From Hordeum vulgare subsp. vulgare (lineage: Eukaryota; Streptophyta; Magnoliopsida; Poales; Poaceae): a stretch of DNA of 64,000 nucleotides. Shown here piece by piece: positions 22,048 through 35,230 of the stretch. The notes beneath the pieces are model-generated. The model searched no databases and had not been told where the DNA came from. It worked only from the letters and a program-made list of their open reading frames with translations. The stretch is taken from contig NC_058519.1 in assembly GCF_904849725.1 (NCBI RefSeq), forward strand, positions 186,423,703-186,487,702, given 5' to 3'. Both the position numbers and the translations under genes were made by a program. The first letter of the stretch is position 1, and the number at the start of each line of letters is the position of its first letter.

Positions 22048-23665
22048 TGATACGTCTCAAATGTATCTATAATTTTTGATGGTTTCATGCTGTTATCTTG
22101 TCATCTTTGGATGTTTTATGTACCTTTTATATATTTTTGGGACTAACTTATTAATTCAGTGCCAAGTGCCAGTTCCTGTTTTTTCTGTGTTTTTGGCTCA
22201 ACAGAATAAAATCCCCGAATTAATTTTTTCCCGAACGGAAGAAGATCAGGGGGCTTGTGGGCCAAGCCAGGAGGGCTACAGGGAGCCCACAAGCCCCCCA
22301 TCCGCCACCAGGGGCGGCGGTGGGCAGGATTGTGGCCTCCCTGGCGCCCCCTGACCTAGATCCTTCGCCTATATATTCCCTAAAATACAGAAAATATCAA
22401 GGGATCCACGAAAATACTTTTCCGTCGCCGCAAGCTTCCGTTTCTGTGAGATCTCATCTAGAGACCCTTCCCGGTGCCCTGCCGGATGGGACTTTGGAGT
22501 TGGAGGGCTTCTACATCAACATCATCGCCCCTCCAATGACTCGTGAGTAGTTCACTTCACACCTACGGGTCCGTAGTTAGTAGCTAGATGGCTTCTTCTC
22601 TCTCTTGGATCTTCAATACAAAGTTCTCCATGATCTTCGTGGAGATCTATCCGATGTAATCCTCTTTGGCGGTGTGTTTGTCGAGATCCGATGAATTGTG
22701 GATTTGTGATCATATTATCTATGATATATATTTGAGTCTTTGCTGATTTCTTATATGCATGATTTGATATCCTTGTAAGTCTCTCCGAGTCTTGGGTTTT
22801 GTTTGGCCAACTAGATCTATGATTCTTGCAATGGGAGAAGTGCTTGGTTTTGGGTTCTTACCGTGTGGTGACCTTTCCCAGTGACAGTAGGGGCAGCAAG
22901 GCACACATCGTGTAGTTGCCATCAAGGGTAATAAGGTGGGCTCTGTTGTAGATATGAGATTGTCCATCTACATCATGTCATCTTGCTTAAGGCGTTAGTC
23001 TGTTCTTTCAGACTTAATACACTAGATGCATGCTGGATAGCGGTCGACGTGTGGAGTAATAGTAGTAGATGCGGAAAGTATCGGTCTACTTGTTTTGGAC
23101 GTGATGCCTATAGATATAATCATTGCCATAGATGATGTCACGACTTTGCGCAGTTCTATCAATTGCTTGACACTAAGTTGTTCACCCACCGTCTACTTGC
23201 TTTCATGAGAGAAGCCACTAGTCAACACTACGGCCCCCGGGTCTATTCACACCTATCGTTTCCACTTTTGCTTTTACTTTGCTTTGTTACTTTGTTGCTT
23301 TCAGTTCTCACTTAGCGAACAATCTATAAGGGATTGACAACCCCTTCATAGCGTTGGGAGCAAGCTTTTTGTGTTTGTGCAGGCACTTGTGATACTCCTT
23401 CACTGGATCGATACCTTGGTTCTCAAACTGAGGGAAATACTTACCACTGCTGCGCTACATCACCCTTTACGCTTCGAGGGAACACCAACGCAAGGCTCCA
23501 AGGCCACGGGGGAAATCCTTTGCATATTTTCCTAGGAAGTCCCTTAACGCATAGCCATAGCAGAAGGATTCCTGGTGCCGTTGCTGAGGAGTATCAAGAC
23601 AAGAACAATCTCCCATCAACACGCCTATTTCTGGCACCGTTGGAAGGTCTTTTGTTGCAGTAGCA
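22048..23665 (+). repeat. 3' LTR of element Z
   Basis: TGATACGTCTC start after the polypurine tract; end GTAGCA at 23665. TATATAT at 22370-22376. PBS-like stretches at 23573 (TGGTGCCGTTGCTGAGGA) and 23632 (TGGCACCGTTGGAAGGTC) mirror those in the 5' LTR. Confidence 0.88.
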
Positions 23666-23670
23666 CTCCT

Positions 23671-24992
23671 TTGGATCCTAATGATATGCCCTTGTCTTCT
23701 TTGACTGAGAGGAATAACTTGGACGTTAATTTTGTTGGTAGGAATAACTTTGGCAACAACAACGCTTTTAGAGGAAACTATGTTCCTAGGCCTTTTCCTA
23801 GTAACTCCTCTAATCACTTTGGCAACTCCTACAACAATACTCATGGAAATTATAATAGATTACCATCTGATCTAGAGAGTAATATCAAAGAGTTCATCAA
23901 CTCTCAAAAGATTTTCAATGCGTCCATAGAGGAAAAACTACTCAAAATTGGCGATTTGGCTAAGAGCGTTGATAGAATTTCTTGTGATGTTGATGCTTTG
24001 AAAGTTAGATGTGCTCCTACCAAAATCAACATGGATGAAACTTTGAAAGCTATGTGTGTTTCCATGATTGAGAGCCAAGAAAGAACCGCCCAAATTCGTG
24101 CTAGACATGAATGGCTTAAAAAGGCGTGTTCTCGTGATGAGAATCACGAAGATCTTAAAGTGCTTGGTGTGACTCCTATTGAATCTTTGTTTTCTTGTGT
24201 CAAACCGAATGATTATGGTGCTGGATATGAAACCACTTTGGTTGAAAAGTGCCCCAATGATTCGAGTCCATCTATCTTGATGCTAAAAGCATTAAAAGTG
24301 GAGTAGAAGATGTTGAAACTTTGAGTAGTAATGAAATTACTACCGTGGATTCCAAGGAATTAAATTATGATAGTTGCTCCTTGATTGAATGCATTTCTTT
24401 GATGCAATCCATGTTGAACTCTCCACAAACTTATAGCCAAAACAAAGCCTTTACCGATCATATCGTCGAAGCTATGATAAAATCTCTTGAAGAGAAACTT
24501 GAATTGGAAGTCTCTATCCCTAGAAAGCTTCATGATGAGTGGGAACCTACCATCAAAATCAAAATCAAAAACTATGAGTGCAATGCTTTGTGTGATTTGG
24601 GTGATAGTGTTTCTGCGATTCCAAAGTCTTTATGTGATGTTCTCGGTTTTAATGAGATTGAAGAGTGTTCTCTTAATTTGCATCTTGCTGATTCTACTAT
24701 CAAGGAACCCATGGGAAGGATCAATGATGTTCTTATTATTGCAAATAGGAACTATTTACCCGTGGATTTCATTGTGCTTGACATTGATTGCAATCCTACA
24801 TGCCCCATTATTCTTGGTAGACCTTTCCTAAGGACTATCGGTGCTATCATCGATATGAATGAAGGGAATATTAGATTTCAATTTCCTTTAAGTAAGGGCA
24901 TGGAACACTTTCCTAGAAAGAAAATAAGATTGCCTTATGAATCCATGATGAGGGACACTTATGGGTTGAGCACCAAAGACGACGATACGTGA
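23671..24992 (+). pseudogene. Athila-type gag C-terminus and protease (element Y, second part)
   Basis: Continues the Y gag frame after Z (LDPNDMPLSSLTERNNLD). A one-base deletion near 24257 (GATTCGAGTCC against GATTCGGAGTCC in Z) shifts the frame, and the protease part reads on in another frame to the stop at 24990-24992. The protease has DLGDS instead of DLGAS (changed codon at 24603-24605), likely damaging the active-site loop. Other conserved blocks are present: LHLADSTIKEPMGRINDVL, VPVDFIVLDIDCNPTCPIIL with Leu for the first Val, and GRPFLRT. Similarity to Z is high throughout. Confidence 0.83.
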
Positions 24993-27636
24993 TTCTATCG
25001 CTTTTATGCCTAGCTAGGGGCGTTAAACAATAGCGCTTGTTGGGAGGCAACCCCATGAATTTATCTTTTTCTTTCTGTTTTGTTGCATCTACACTTTCAT
25101 GATTGTGTTTTTTGTGTTTCTTTTTGTGTTTGAGCCAAGCAAAACCTTTATGACTAGTCTTGGTAATGGTTGTTTGATCATGCTGGAAAAAGACAGAAAC
25201 TTTTTGCTCACGAGATGATTTTTTATTTATATTCAGAAAGATCTTTTGAGTTGAATCGTTTTGCTGATGATTGATATGGTTTTTTCCCAGGCCTTCGTAA
25301 TTTTTCAGATTTCTTGAGGTACCATAAGTATATGAAGTATACAAATTGCTACAGACTGGTCTGTTTTTGACAGATTCTGTTTTTTGTTGAGTTGGTTGCT
25401 TGTTTTGATGAAACTATGGATAGTATCGGGGGGTACTAGCCATGGAAAAGTTAGAATACAGTAATCTAACACCAATATAAATAGAAATCAAGATTGCTAC
25501 AGTACCTAAAGAGGTGGTAGTTTGTTTTCTTGTGCTAATGTTATCACGAGTTTCTGTTTAAGTTTTGTGTTGTGAAGTTTTCAAGTTTTGGGTGATGTTC
25601 TCATGGAAAAAGAGATAAGGAGTGGAAAGAGCTCAAGCTTGGGGATGCCCAAGGCATCCCAAGCCAAATTCAAGGACACCAAAAATCCTAAGCTTGGGGG
25701 TGCCCCGGGAAGGCATCCCCTCTTTCGTCTTCAATCCATCGGTAACATTACTTGGAGCTATATTTTTATTCACCACATGATATGTGTTTTGCTTGGAGCG
25801 TCTTGTATCTTAGGAGTCTTTTATTTTTGTTGTGTCACAATCATCCTTGCTGCATACCTTTTTGAGAGAGAGAGACATGCACTCATCGTGGTTTTGCTAG
25901 AATGCTCATAGTGCTTCACTTATATCTTTTGAGCTAGATACTTTTGCTCTATGTGCTTCACTCAAATCTTTTAGAGCATGGTGGTGCGTGATTTGGTAGT
26001 TGGCTTATGCTATGGAAGTAGTCCCAAATGTGATAGGTACCCAAAGAGGATACAAAAACCTCCATCTTCATGTGCATTGAGTAGAAAGAGAAGTTTTGAT
26101 TCCTCTCAAATAGTTTTGAGACATGGATTTGGTAATATTAAGAGCTATGTTAGTAGGGTGTTGTGAATCTAGAAATACTTGTGTTGAAGTTAGTGATTCC
26201 CGTAGCATGCACGTATGGTGAACCGCTATGTTAGGAAGTCGGAGCATAATTGATCTATTGACTGCCATCCTTTGTGTTGAGGTCGGGATCGCGCGATGGT
26301 TAACACCTACCAACCCTTCCCCTAGGAGTATGCGTTTAGCACTTTGTTTTGATTACTAATAAAAACTTTTGCAACAAGTATGTGAGTTCTTCATGACTAA
26401 TGTGAGTCCATGGTATAGATGCACTTTCACCTTCCACCATTGCTAGCTTCTCTAGTGCCGCGCCATTCTCGCCGGTGCACAAACCCACCAAATTCCTTCC
26501 TCAAAACAGCCACCATACCTACCTACTATGGCCTTTTCCTAGCCATTCCGAGATATATTGCCATGCAACTCCCACCATTCCGTCTCATGACTTTTGCCGT
26601 CACTCTCATATTTCCATTGCATGATCGTAAGATAGCTAGCGAGATGGTTCAACGTCATACGCCATGCTAGATCGTTGCACATCCCGGTACACTGCCGGAG
26701 GCATTTCCTATGGAGTCATCATCATTGTGATCTTTGAGCTGTGAGTAAATAAAAGTGTGATGATCATCATTATTAGAGCATTGTCCCATGTGAGTAAAAA
26801 AAGGAGGACAAAGAGCCCAAAAACAAAAAACAAAAAAGAGAAAAGAAGAACAAAAAAGAGGCCTAAGAGCCCAAAGGAATATAAAAGAGAAAAGAGAGAA
26901 GGGACAATGCTACTATCTTTTTCCACACTTGTGCTTCATGATAGCACCATGTTCTTCATATTTGAGAGCTTCTTGCTTTGTCACTACCATATGCTAGTGG
27001 GAATCTTAATTATATAACTTGGCTTGTATATTCCAATGATGGGCTTCCTCAAAATTGCCCTAGGTCTTCATGAGCACGCAAGTTGGATGCACATCCACTA
27101 GTTTTCCTTTTGAGCTTTCACATACTTATAGCCCTAGTGCATCCTTTGTATGTCAATGCCTACTCATTCACATTGATATCTATTAATGGGCATCTCCATA
27201 GCCTATTGATACGCCGAGTCAATCTGACCATCTCCTCCTTTTTGTCTCACAACCACCACCACACTCTATTCCACCTATAGTGCTATATCCATGGCTCGCG
27301 CTCATGTATTGCGTGATAGTTATAAAAAGTTTGAGAAAGTAAGAGTGTGAAAACAACTACTTGGCCAATACCGGGGTTGTGCATGATTTACATTAGTTGT
27401 GTGAGGATGATGAAGCATAGCCAGACTATATGATTTTGTAGGGATAACTTTCTTTGGCCTTGTTATTTTGAAAGTTCATGATTACTTTGCTAGTTTGCTT
27501 GAAGTATTACTGTTTTCATGTCAATAGCAAACTATTGTTTCGAATCTTACGGATCTAAACATTCATGCCACGTCAAAAATTCATTCTTTATCACTTCCCT
27601 ACTCGAGGACGAGCAGGAGTTAAGCTTGGGGATGCT
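24993..27636 (+). other. Tail of element Y with conserved blocks and PPT
   Basis: No gene supported. Post-protease block at 25033-25052, PPT-like motifs at 25635-25646 and 25690-25701 (last reads AAGCTTGGGGGT), a purine-rich stretch (about 26795-26905) and the polypurine tract AAGCTTGGGGATGC at 27622-27635. Confidence 0.72.
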
Positions 27637-29188
27637 TGATACGTCTCCAACGTATCTATAATTTTTGATGGTTTCATGCCATTATCTTGTCGAACTTTGG
27701 ATGTTTTGTATGCATTTTATATATTTTTTGCGACTAACTTATTAACTCACTGCCAAGTGCCAGTTCCTGTTTTTTCCATGTTTTTGACCCCTTTCAGAGG
27801 AGATTTTGAAACGGAGTCCAAACAGAAGAAAATCCCCGAAAATATTTTTTTTTTGGAACGGAAGAAGATCGGGAAGCTTGGGAGCCAAGGCAGGGGAGCC
27901 TCAGGGGCCCCACCAACCCCCACCCCACGGCCAGGGAGGGAGGCCGCGCCATCCAGGCTTGTGGGCCCCCTCGACGCCCTTTTCCCTAGGTCTTTTGCCT
28001 AAATATTCCCATAAATTCCAAAAAAAGTCAGGAGATCATCGAAAGTACTTTTCCGCCGCCACAAGCTTCTGGCACCGCAAGATCCCATCTGGGGCACGTC
28101 CTGGTGCCCTGCCGGAGGGGAGATTCGGACACGGAGGGCTTCTTCATCAACACCATGACCTCTCCGATGATGCGTGAGTAGTTCACCATAGACCTACGGG
28201 TCCATAGCTAGTAACTAGATGGCTTCGTCTCTCTCTTGGATCTTCAATACAAAGTTCTCCATGATATTCATGGAGATCTATCCGACGTAATCTTCTTTTG
28301 CGGTGTGTTTGTCGAGATCCGATGAATTGTGGATTTATGATCAGATTATCTATGAATCTTATTTGAGGTTCTTCTGATCTCTCTTATGCATGATTTCATA
28401 TCCTTGTAATTCTCTTCGAGTTGTGGGTTTTGTCTGGCCAACTAGATCTATGATTCTTGCAATGGGAGAAGTGCTTGGTTTTGGGTTCATACTGTGCGGT
28501 GACCTCACCCAGTGACAGAAGGGGTAGCAAGGCATGCATCGTGTTGTTGCCATCAAGGGTAAAAAGATGGGGTTTTCATCATTGGTTTGAGATTATCCCT
28601 CTACATCATGTCATCTTGCTTAAGGCGTTACTCTATTCGTCATGAACTGAATACACTAGATGCATGCTGGATAGCGGTCGATGTGTGGAGTAATAGTAGT
28701 AGATGCAGAAAGTATCGGTCTACTTGTCTCGGACGTGATGCCTATATGTATGATCATTGCCTTAGATATCGTCAGGACTTTGCGCGGTTCTATCAATTGT
28801 CGACAGTAATTAGTTCACCCACCGTAATACTTGCTATTCTCAGGGAAGCCTCTAATGAACACTATGGCCCCAGGGTCTACTCCACACCATATTTTTAGCC
28901 TTACACTCTTTACTTAGTTGCACTTTTCGCCTTCAGATCTCACTTTGGAAACAATCTTGAAGGGATTGACAACCCCTTTGAAGCGTTGGGTGCAAGCTTG
29001 TTTGTGTTTGCGCAGGTACTCTGGACTTGACGAGACCCTCCTTCTGGATCGATACCTTGGTTCTCAAACTGAGGGAAATACTTACTACTCTTGTGCTGCA
29101 TCACCCTTTCCTCTTCAAGGGAAAAACCAACGAAAGCCCTGCCTTTGTCAACGCGTCAATTTCTGGCGCTGTCGTCTGTGGGATAGCA
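27637..29188 (+). repeat. 3' LTR of element Y
   Basis: TGATACGTCTCC start, GGATAGCA end at 29188, followed by target copy CTGCC. X LTR sequence resumes at once after it. Confidence 0.86.
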
Positions 29189-29631
29189 CTGCCCTACATG
29201 ATCAAGGCATCTATGTAATTCTCTTGCTATTGCTATGCTCGGTTTGTTGGGATCCGATGGATTATGAGATTATGTTCAGATTGTTATGAATTATATATTT
29301 GATTATCCTTTTATATTATGTTCCTTAGTGATTCATGCATGTTCTCTGTTGCTATTTATTGCTTTGTCCAAGTAGTAGATTCTAACTCCAAGAGGGAGAG
29401 TTTTGCATGATTGTGGGTTCATGCCCCTCGATGTCTAGCTTGAGTGAAAAAAGCATGAGACTAGGGGATATGCTTGTTGCCACCAGGGAGAAAATAACGG
29501 TGCTTGTGACCACGATTGCAAAGATCGTTTACCTTACGCATAGTTCATGAATGCAGCTGTCCGTTGCTTTGAGTTTACACTTTGGGTGGGGCTCGCAACT
29601 TAATACCGGAGAGATGTTCTGGATAGATATC
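29189..29631 (+). repeat. 3' LTR of X, segment 2
   Basis: The stretch between Y and V; its last five bases ATATC (29627-29631) are the left target copy of V. The opening CTGCC is the right target copy of Y. Contains no gene. Confidence 0.72.
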
Positions 29632-32600
29632 TGTCACATCCTGATCCCTATTAGGTTTAGTAAGATGTGCTCATGTTTTCTTTCAATACATCCAAGGAAA
29701 TGAAATGAAAGCCCAAAACCAAAGCAAGAAAACCAAAGCAAAACCCTAAGCCACTTCTTATTCAAAAGAATTCCAACAAGTGCCAAATCAATGAACCCAA
29801 AATGGCCTTCATAAAAGTTCAATATTTCTGATAAATGTTGAAAACAAAATATCAGAGATGAAACTTATTTTCAAACTACTTTTGGCATTTTAAATTTAAG
29901 TTAAAAGCTACTCAAATCAATTATATATTTGATTTCAAATAATTCAAAGTTTCCAGAAATGTTGAAAACTTTATGAGTGGTTGGAAATATTCCAACTAAC
30001 ACTCTAGTATTTTTCAAACTATTTTAGGAATAGTTTAGAGCCAAAAATAAAACAAAACAAACGTCAGAAAGAATAAACAGTAAACAGAAAAGAAGGAAAA
30101 TGGGAAGAAGATTACCTGTCGCTCACCTGAAGCCCAGCCCACCTAGCGTCGTCGTCTTCCTTTGCCAGTCGGAGCAGGAGGTGGCCGCCGCATTCCCCAG
30201 CGCGCCCACGCAGCCGCGTGCCTGCCTGGCCGCCGCGTCGCGCTGGCGCGAACGGGGATAAGCTCCCCGAGGCCTCCCCGAGCTCATCCCCTCCCCATTC
30301 GCCCTGCTCTCTTCTCTCTCTCTCTCTCGGCCGCCATGACCGAAGCTTGAGCTCAAGCTCGCCGTCGCTCCTGCCCCTCTCCCTCTCACCTGAGCTGCGC
30401 AACAGCTTCGTCGTGATCCCCTGAAGCTCTCCAGCTAGTCGCGCGACGCCTAGAAGCTCCGAAACACCGTGAAGCCATCGTCTTTTCCTCGGGTCACCGG
30501 AGCTTGCCGCCATCGTTCTCCCTCCTCAGGCCATCCCCGCGCCCACTCTCGACGCATCTGCACTCCTCGTGAGCTCAGGGTCCTTTCCCCTAAGTTTTCC
30601 CCCTCGATCCTTTCCTCTAGGCCCCGATTCCACCGGAGCCCGACGAGATCCACCGCACGACCTCGTTGTCGGTAGCCCTCCGGTGATCGGCCGGTCAATC
30701 TGAGGCCATCAATGGCTTCAGTGCATCGCGTAGGTGCTCTAGAAGCTAAGCCCCACTCGTTTTGCCTTCGGTTTCGTCGATCCCGACATAGCCCGAGCTT
30801 CGGACGCTGCCAAGCTCATCGCCGGCGTCATCTCCGGCCGTCTTAGCCTCGGGTCCTTGCAGAAATGGAACTGCGGCTGTGTGCTGATTCGTTTGGTGCC
30901 CTCCGCCGTGCATTTGGTCATCGGAGATGCAATCCTGAGCCCCTCCGTCGTTCCGGTGGTCGCCGGAGGCTCACCGCCGGCAAGATCGACCTCGCCGCCG
31001 GTGGATCTGACCCCCCTGAGCCTATGACAGGTGGGGCTAGCCCCTGGCTAATTAAGTTTAGTAAAAATTAAAAATAACTTATTTAATTAACTTAAACAGA
31101 CACTAACACGTGGGTCCTACTCTGTTAATTAACTAATTAAGTTAAATTTAAACTAAAACCTAGCCAGAATCATTGACTAGTGGGTCCCACTCGTCAGGTT
31201 TGACTTTCAACGGCCAGTTGGACCTGCTAATGTCGTGCTGATGTAATAAAGACTTTTCTGTTTAAAAATAATTCCAGAATAAGTTCAAAACTTTGGAAAT
31301 TCATTGAAATTTGAATATAACTCCAAATTTGACAAATAATAAATGTAAATGGATCAGAAAAATCCAAGGAATCCAATGGTGCTATTTTCATGCATGAAAA
31401 CAAAGTTATGAAACAGCATCAGGTCAAATCAATTAAAAGAATTTGATAAATTATAATTCAAATGATATTTGAATTATGATTTCAAATCAAGATCACCCCA
31501 AAGGGTTCTGCTAGTCATTTCAAACCATGCTACATTGCATTTCATGCATCATTTTGTTGCATATGTTTGATATTGATTGATTGTTGTTATTCCGGTAGGC
31601 TCCGCCCCTCCGGATACGTCTGATTATCCGACTGACGGATATCACCCCTCTACTGAGCAACAAGGCAAGCAACCATTTTGATCATCCCCACAAATCCCAT
31701 GTTCTCGCTCATGCTCTTATTTATTGCATTAGGTCAAATGCTTTCAATGCTTTTACCATGTTAGTTGAACCCACTTCCTTTGCATGACCTATCCTTGTCA
31801 CATTAAATAGCTGAACCTTCCAACCTAGCATACCTGGTAGTTGCTTGAGCAATGATGTGTCTTATCCTCTATGCATGCTATGCTTAGAGTTGTGTATGGT
31901 CTGTCATCTGGGTGATGAACAGGATTGTGAGAATGTGTTCAGTTGGTAAAGGTCGTGTGTTGAACCTGATTTGGTAAAGGTACCGATGAAAGGCTATGTA
32001 GGAGTACATGGCGGGTTGTTTCATTGGAACAGTCCTTAGGAACTGAGTTTCGTGTATGTAATCCAAGACTAGATACTACCACACGTTGGGATACTTAATT
32101 GACCCTCTCCACTTATTAATCACTTAGTACTCGGTCCCGGAGTTGCAAGTAGTTTCTCGTGTTTATAGTCATGCTGGAGGCCGTGCGTAGCGCTGACCTT
32201 AAAGGTGGGCTATAATGTGGTAGGCAGTGGCACGGTGTACCAAGTGGCACCCGGATGGTGGGCTAGGCAACCCTGCGCACATCGTTTGGGGCCGTGGCAG
32301 AAACCTCGGCCGGATTTCCGTGCGGGTTACCCTCAGATAGGCGATAGACATGGACTAAGTATTAGCGTGGTTAACGGTCGTGGCCGACTCCCTCGCTGGG
32401 CTTCCGCTTGAAGGTTGCCGAGGTGCATGACGTGCACATGGCGATAAGTGGTGAGAGCGTGTGTGAAGAAGTACACCCCTGCAGGGTTATGATCTATTCG
32501 AATAGCCGCGTCCGCTGATATGGACTACTTAGAAACATATGTTGTTCATAGATAACTATAATGGCTACTCATAAAATTGTCAAGATATGCGTGAGTGTCG

Positions 32601-33669
32601 TGGACGACATTTTCATAGGGAGACAGGATGATTCCACGATAGAGTATTGTGGTGGTGTTAGTGGACTCGTGTGCGAGAAACATAGTTGTCAAAACTATTT
32701 AAAAATGCAAGTTGTCTAGCCAAGAGTCAAATGCTTGCTTTCGGCATGAAACCCCACAACTCCTTGTTGATACATTGCATGAGTAGATAGATTACCCTAA
32801 AGTCTTGTTGAGTACTTTTGTACTCAGGTTTGCTTAATAATTGTTGCAGAGGTTGTTAATGACCCTAATGGAGGGTTCTATCTAGACGTTGACGACGACG
32901 AGTAGCTGGTATCCCAGCTACGATCTGGCCCTAGGACGGGTCTGTAGATAGTCAGACCATGTGCCTTTATCTTTCCATCTGTTTGTACTCAGACAGTTTT
33001 ACTCTTCCGCTGGCTTGTAAGACTTGTGTGTATGAATTATGATGATGGGTCGTGAGACCCCTATCTGTGTAATATTATGTGTGAGGCTCTTCTGAGCCTT
33101 CTAAATAAAGTTTGTATGTTTATGGTTATGTTGTGATGCCATCGATGTATCTATGCATATCGGTATGCCATGTGTACGTGTGTTGTACTTGATATGCATG
33201 GGGTTCAAATACCTAGTCGTATGCCTTAGTAGCACTCCTTACTGGGAAATGCCCCTTTGTGATTCCATCGAGCCTTGGTAGTTCGCTACTTCTCCGGACA
33301 CATTGGTTGACCGGCACGTGTCCTTCTTAGCTGATGTGTTTGTCCCTTTGGGAAATGTCATGCGTATGTAATGGAGTCCTTGTAGCTTTCTACGACTCGT
33401 CTACATTCGTTGATGACCGACACCTTCTTTGCTGGGTCATGTATGCCTGTCCCTGTACGGAACTGCCACTTTAGTTTGTGACTAGACATGTCGATCCGGG
33501 TTCTTTGACATTGGATTGCTAGCGACACAATTGCATACGCGAGTCAAAAGGCGCAAACGGTCCCAGCTAAGGTAAGGTTGCAGCCGTGGGGATAACCGTG
33601 TGTGAGACCACAAAGAGATGCGATGTATTACACGCTGGATTCCTATGGCTTAGGATCGGGGTCCTGACA
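29632..33669 (+). repeat. 5' LTR of element V
   Basis: TGTCACATCCTG start, GTCCTGACA end. A GC-rich block (about 30110-31030) yields many short frames on both strands that do not look like genes. Retains the 31162-31835 segment that the 3' LTR lacks. Confidence 0.88.
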
Positions 33670-33673
33670 GCGT

Positions 33674-33685
33674 TGGTATCAGAGC
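33674..33685 (+). other. Primer-binding site of element V (tRNA-iMet type)
   Basis: TGGTATCAGAGC, 4 bp after the LTR; the usual chromovirus PBS. Confidence 0.88.
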
Positions 33686-34084
33686 CTGCCTGACTCTAGG
33701 ATTACTAAGCCAAACTGGTCGAAGTTGAGTCTAGAATTGCTTTAGATATACATAAGGGAATTGTTTGTGGAAGGGAACGTAAGACTCTTGCTTCTCTTCT
33801 CAAGTTATTCTATTCTGGTCATCCTCGTCCTTTTTGCGGGGATTAAGGACAAGGTTACTTGTCTTTCTCTTAGGCTCGTGTTTCTGATCGGTAGATTATA
33901 GGACAACGAGTCGAGAGTTACTTCGGGTTTCTTTTATTCCAAGGAAAAGAAAGTAAGTTTTGATGACCATGGAATTTAACTTGATAGTTGAGTGGTTATG
34001 TTATCCTATCTTTGTGGGTTGTCTCAAAATTGTTTTGAGCATTTACAGTCGTTATGCTGCCCAATTTTGTCTTTAGAGCTCTAA

Positions 34085-34885
34085 TGCTTTTGCATTACTC
34101 TCTATTTTCAGACGCCTGGCCGTCCTACTCGTCACGTGGTCTATCTGACTAGGTGCATTGATGTACCGGGTCACACGGCCATGCTAGTCAGGACGATGTC
34201 AGTAGCCGGTTACCGCTGGTACCCAGAGTACATAGTGGAGGAGTAGTACCGGGATTTTAATCAGAGTCAGTACCTCTGCACTATTAGGGTATTCCGAGAT
34301 TACCCTGGAGCTGAGGAGCCGATCCACTGGTCCTATGGATTGGGGGTCGCTGTTGACATGGCAGTACAAGATGCTGCCTATTCAATGCTGACCATCATGA
34401 GAGCTAGACATGCACTGCTGCAGAATTCAGAGTTCTGCTATGTTCCTGCCTCTCAGCCAGGAGAAGAAGGATACCTCAGTGGGGTCTACTTTGATTCCTC
34501 TATGGAGGATCCGCCGTTGCAGTCCACTGTTGAGATGCTAGAGAATAGAGACAAGGATGCTCGTGCCCTTCGTATGGAGCTCTATGCTACACGTGCCCGT
34601 CTGTGGACGGCTTTGACACAGCTGGCACCTCTAGTCCAGACAGTGTATGGAGATATGGAGATGTTGAACCCTGTTAGGACCCATCTTCCGGCTCATATTT
34701 ACTGGCCTGCCATAGGAGGAGTCACCCCTCTTCGGGGACCTCTACTACCACCAGTCAGGGGACCAAGGCCACACCCGTGTCCTTACAATTCCCAGGGGTC
34801 TCGGGCTGGAGTATTTCTTGATCCACAGGTTGAGCTCCGAGGCCATGGAGGCAATCTTTATGAGATGTTCTATGCGGATGCCTAA
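34085..34885 (+). pseudogene. Accessory ORF of element V upstream of gag, one in-frame stop
   Basis: The frame is open from 34085 to TAA at 34883-34885 apart from TAG at 34244-34246 (context VEE-stop-YRDFNQ, probably CAG originally). From about 34112 it reads TPGRPTRHVVYLTRCIDVPG and later FRDYPGAEEPIHWSYGLGVA, then a helical stretch around MRARHALLQNSEFCYV and a second around ENRDKDARALRMELYATRAR. There is no ATG near the start; the frame begins just after TCTATTTTCAG, which resembles a 3' splice site, so the protein may come from a spliced RNA. Extra ORFs are known in plant Ty3/gypsy elements; the function of this one is unknown to me. It is separate from gag, which starts 346 bp further on. 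Confidence 0.5.
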
Positions 34886-35230
34886 ACCTGTGAGTGGAAG
34901 GATAGTATGGTAGTAGTTGTACTTCCATAGTCCTCTGTGTCTTGTGGAGTATGCTTGTGTCGTGACATGAATTCCGAAGGCATAGATAAATAATGTATAG
35001 GAAGCTTGGAAGCCTCTGATGAGTAGTTTCATGTTTTCAGTAGTTTGCACTTCGGTTAAGGTTGTACTGAACTATGTAATGGTGTGTAAGAACCATGGTG
35101 TATATATAGCAGTTGCTTGTTACCATGTTGTTCGGATGTTCATTTCCGCATTCCATGTGTTCAGTGCATTCTTAATCCATAGTTAGTGTTGATGTTGATA
35201 TTGGTCTAAGCTATGAGTTTGTTTGTTAGG

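Larger units (their letters stand above)
15656..23665 (+). mobile_element. Complete Sabrina-like gag-pro element Z inside Y gag
   Basis: LTRs 15656-17303 and 22048-23665; target copies CTCCT at 15651-15655 and 23666-23670 match exactly. The host gag frame of Y resumes in register after the second copy, which fixes the boundaries. PBS at 17314-17331, gag-pro 17558-19627, tail 19628-22047 with polypurine tract at 22033-22046. The start of the 5' LTR reads TGATATG rather than TGATACG. No RT, RNase H or integrase, so Z depended on outside enzymes. Z is younger than Y. Confidence 0.92.
13139..29188 (+). mobile_element. Sabrina-like gag-pro element Y, split by Z
   Basis: LTRs at 13139-14688 and 27637-29188 (about 1.55 kb each). 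Target copies are CTTCC at 13134-13138 and CTGCC at 29189-29193, one mismatch. The PBS is at 14699 and the polypurine tract at 27622-27635. Gag-pro is interrupted by element Z at 15655/23671 and is further broken. Excluding Z, Y is about 8.0 kb. No RT, RNase H or integrase. Confidence 0.85.

Noticed and set aside
30110..31071. Many short Arg/Pro-rich frames in the V LTR
   Set aside because: The same block occurs in the 3' LTR with indels and stops at different places; it is G+C-rich LTR, not a gene.
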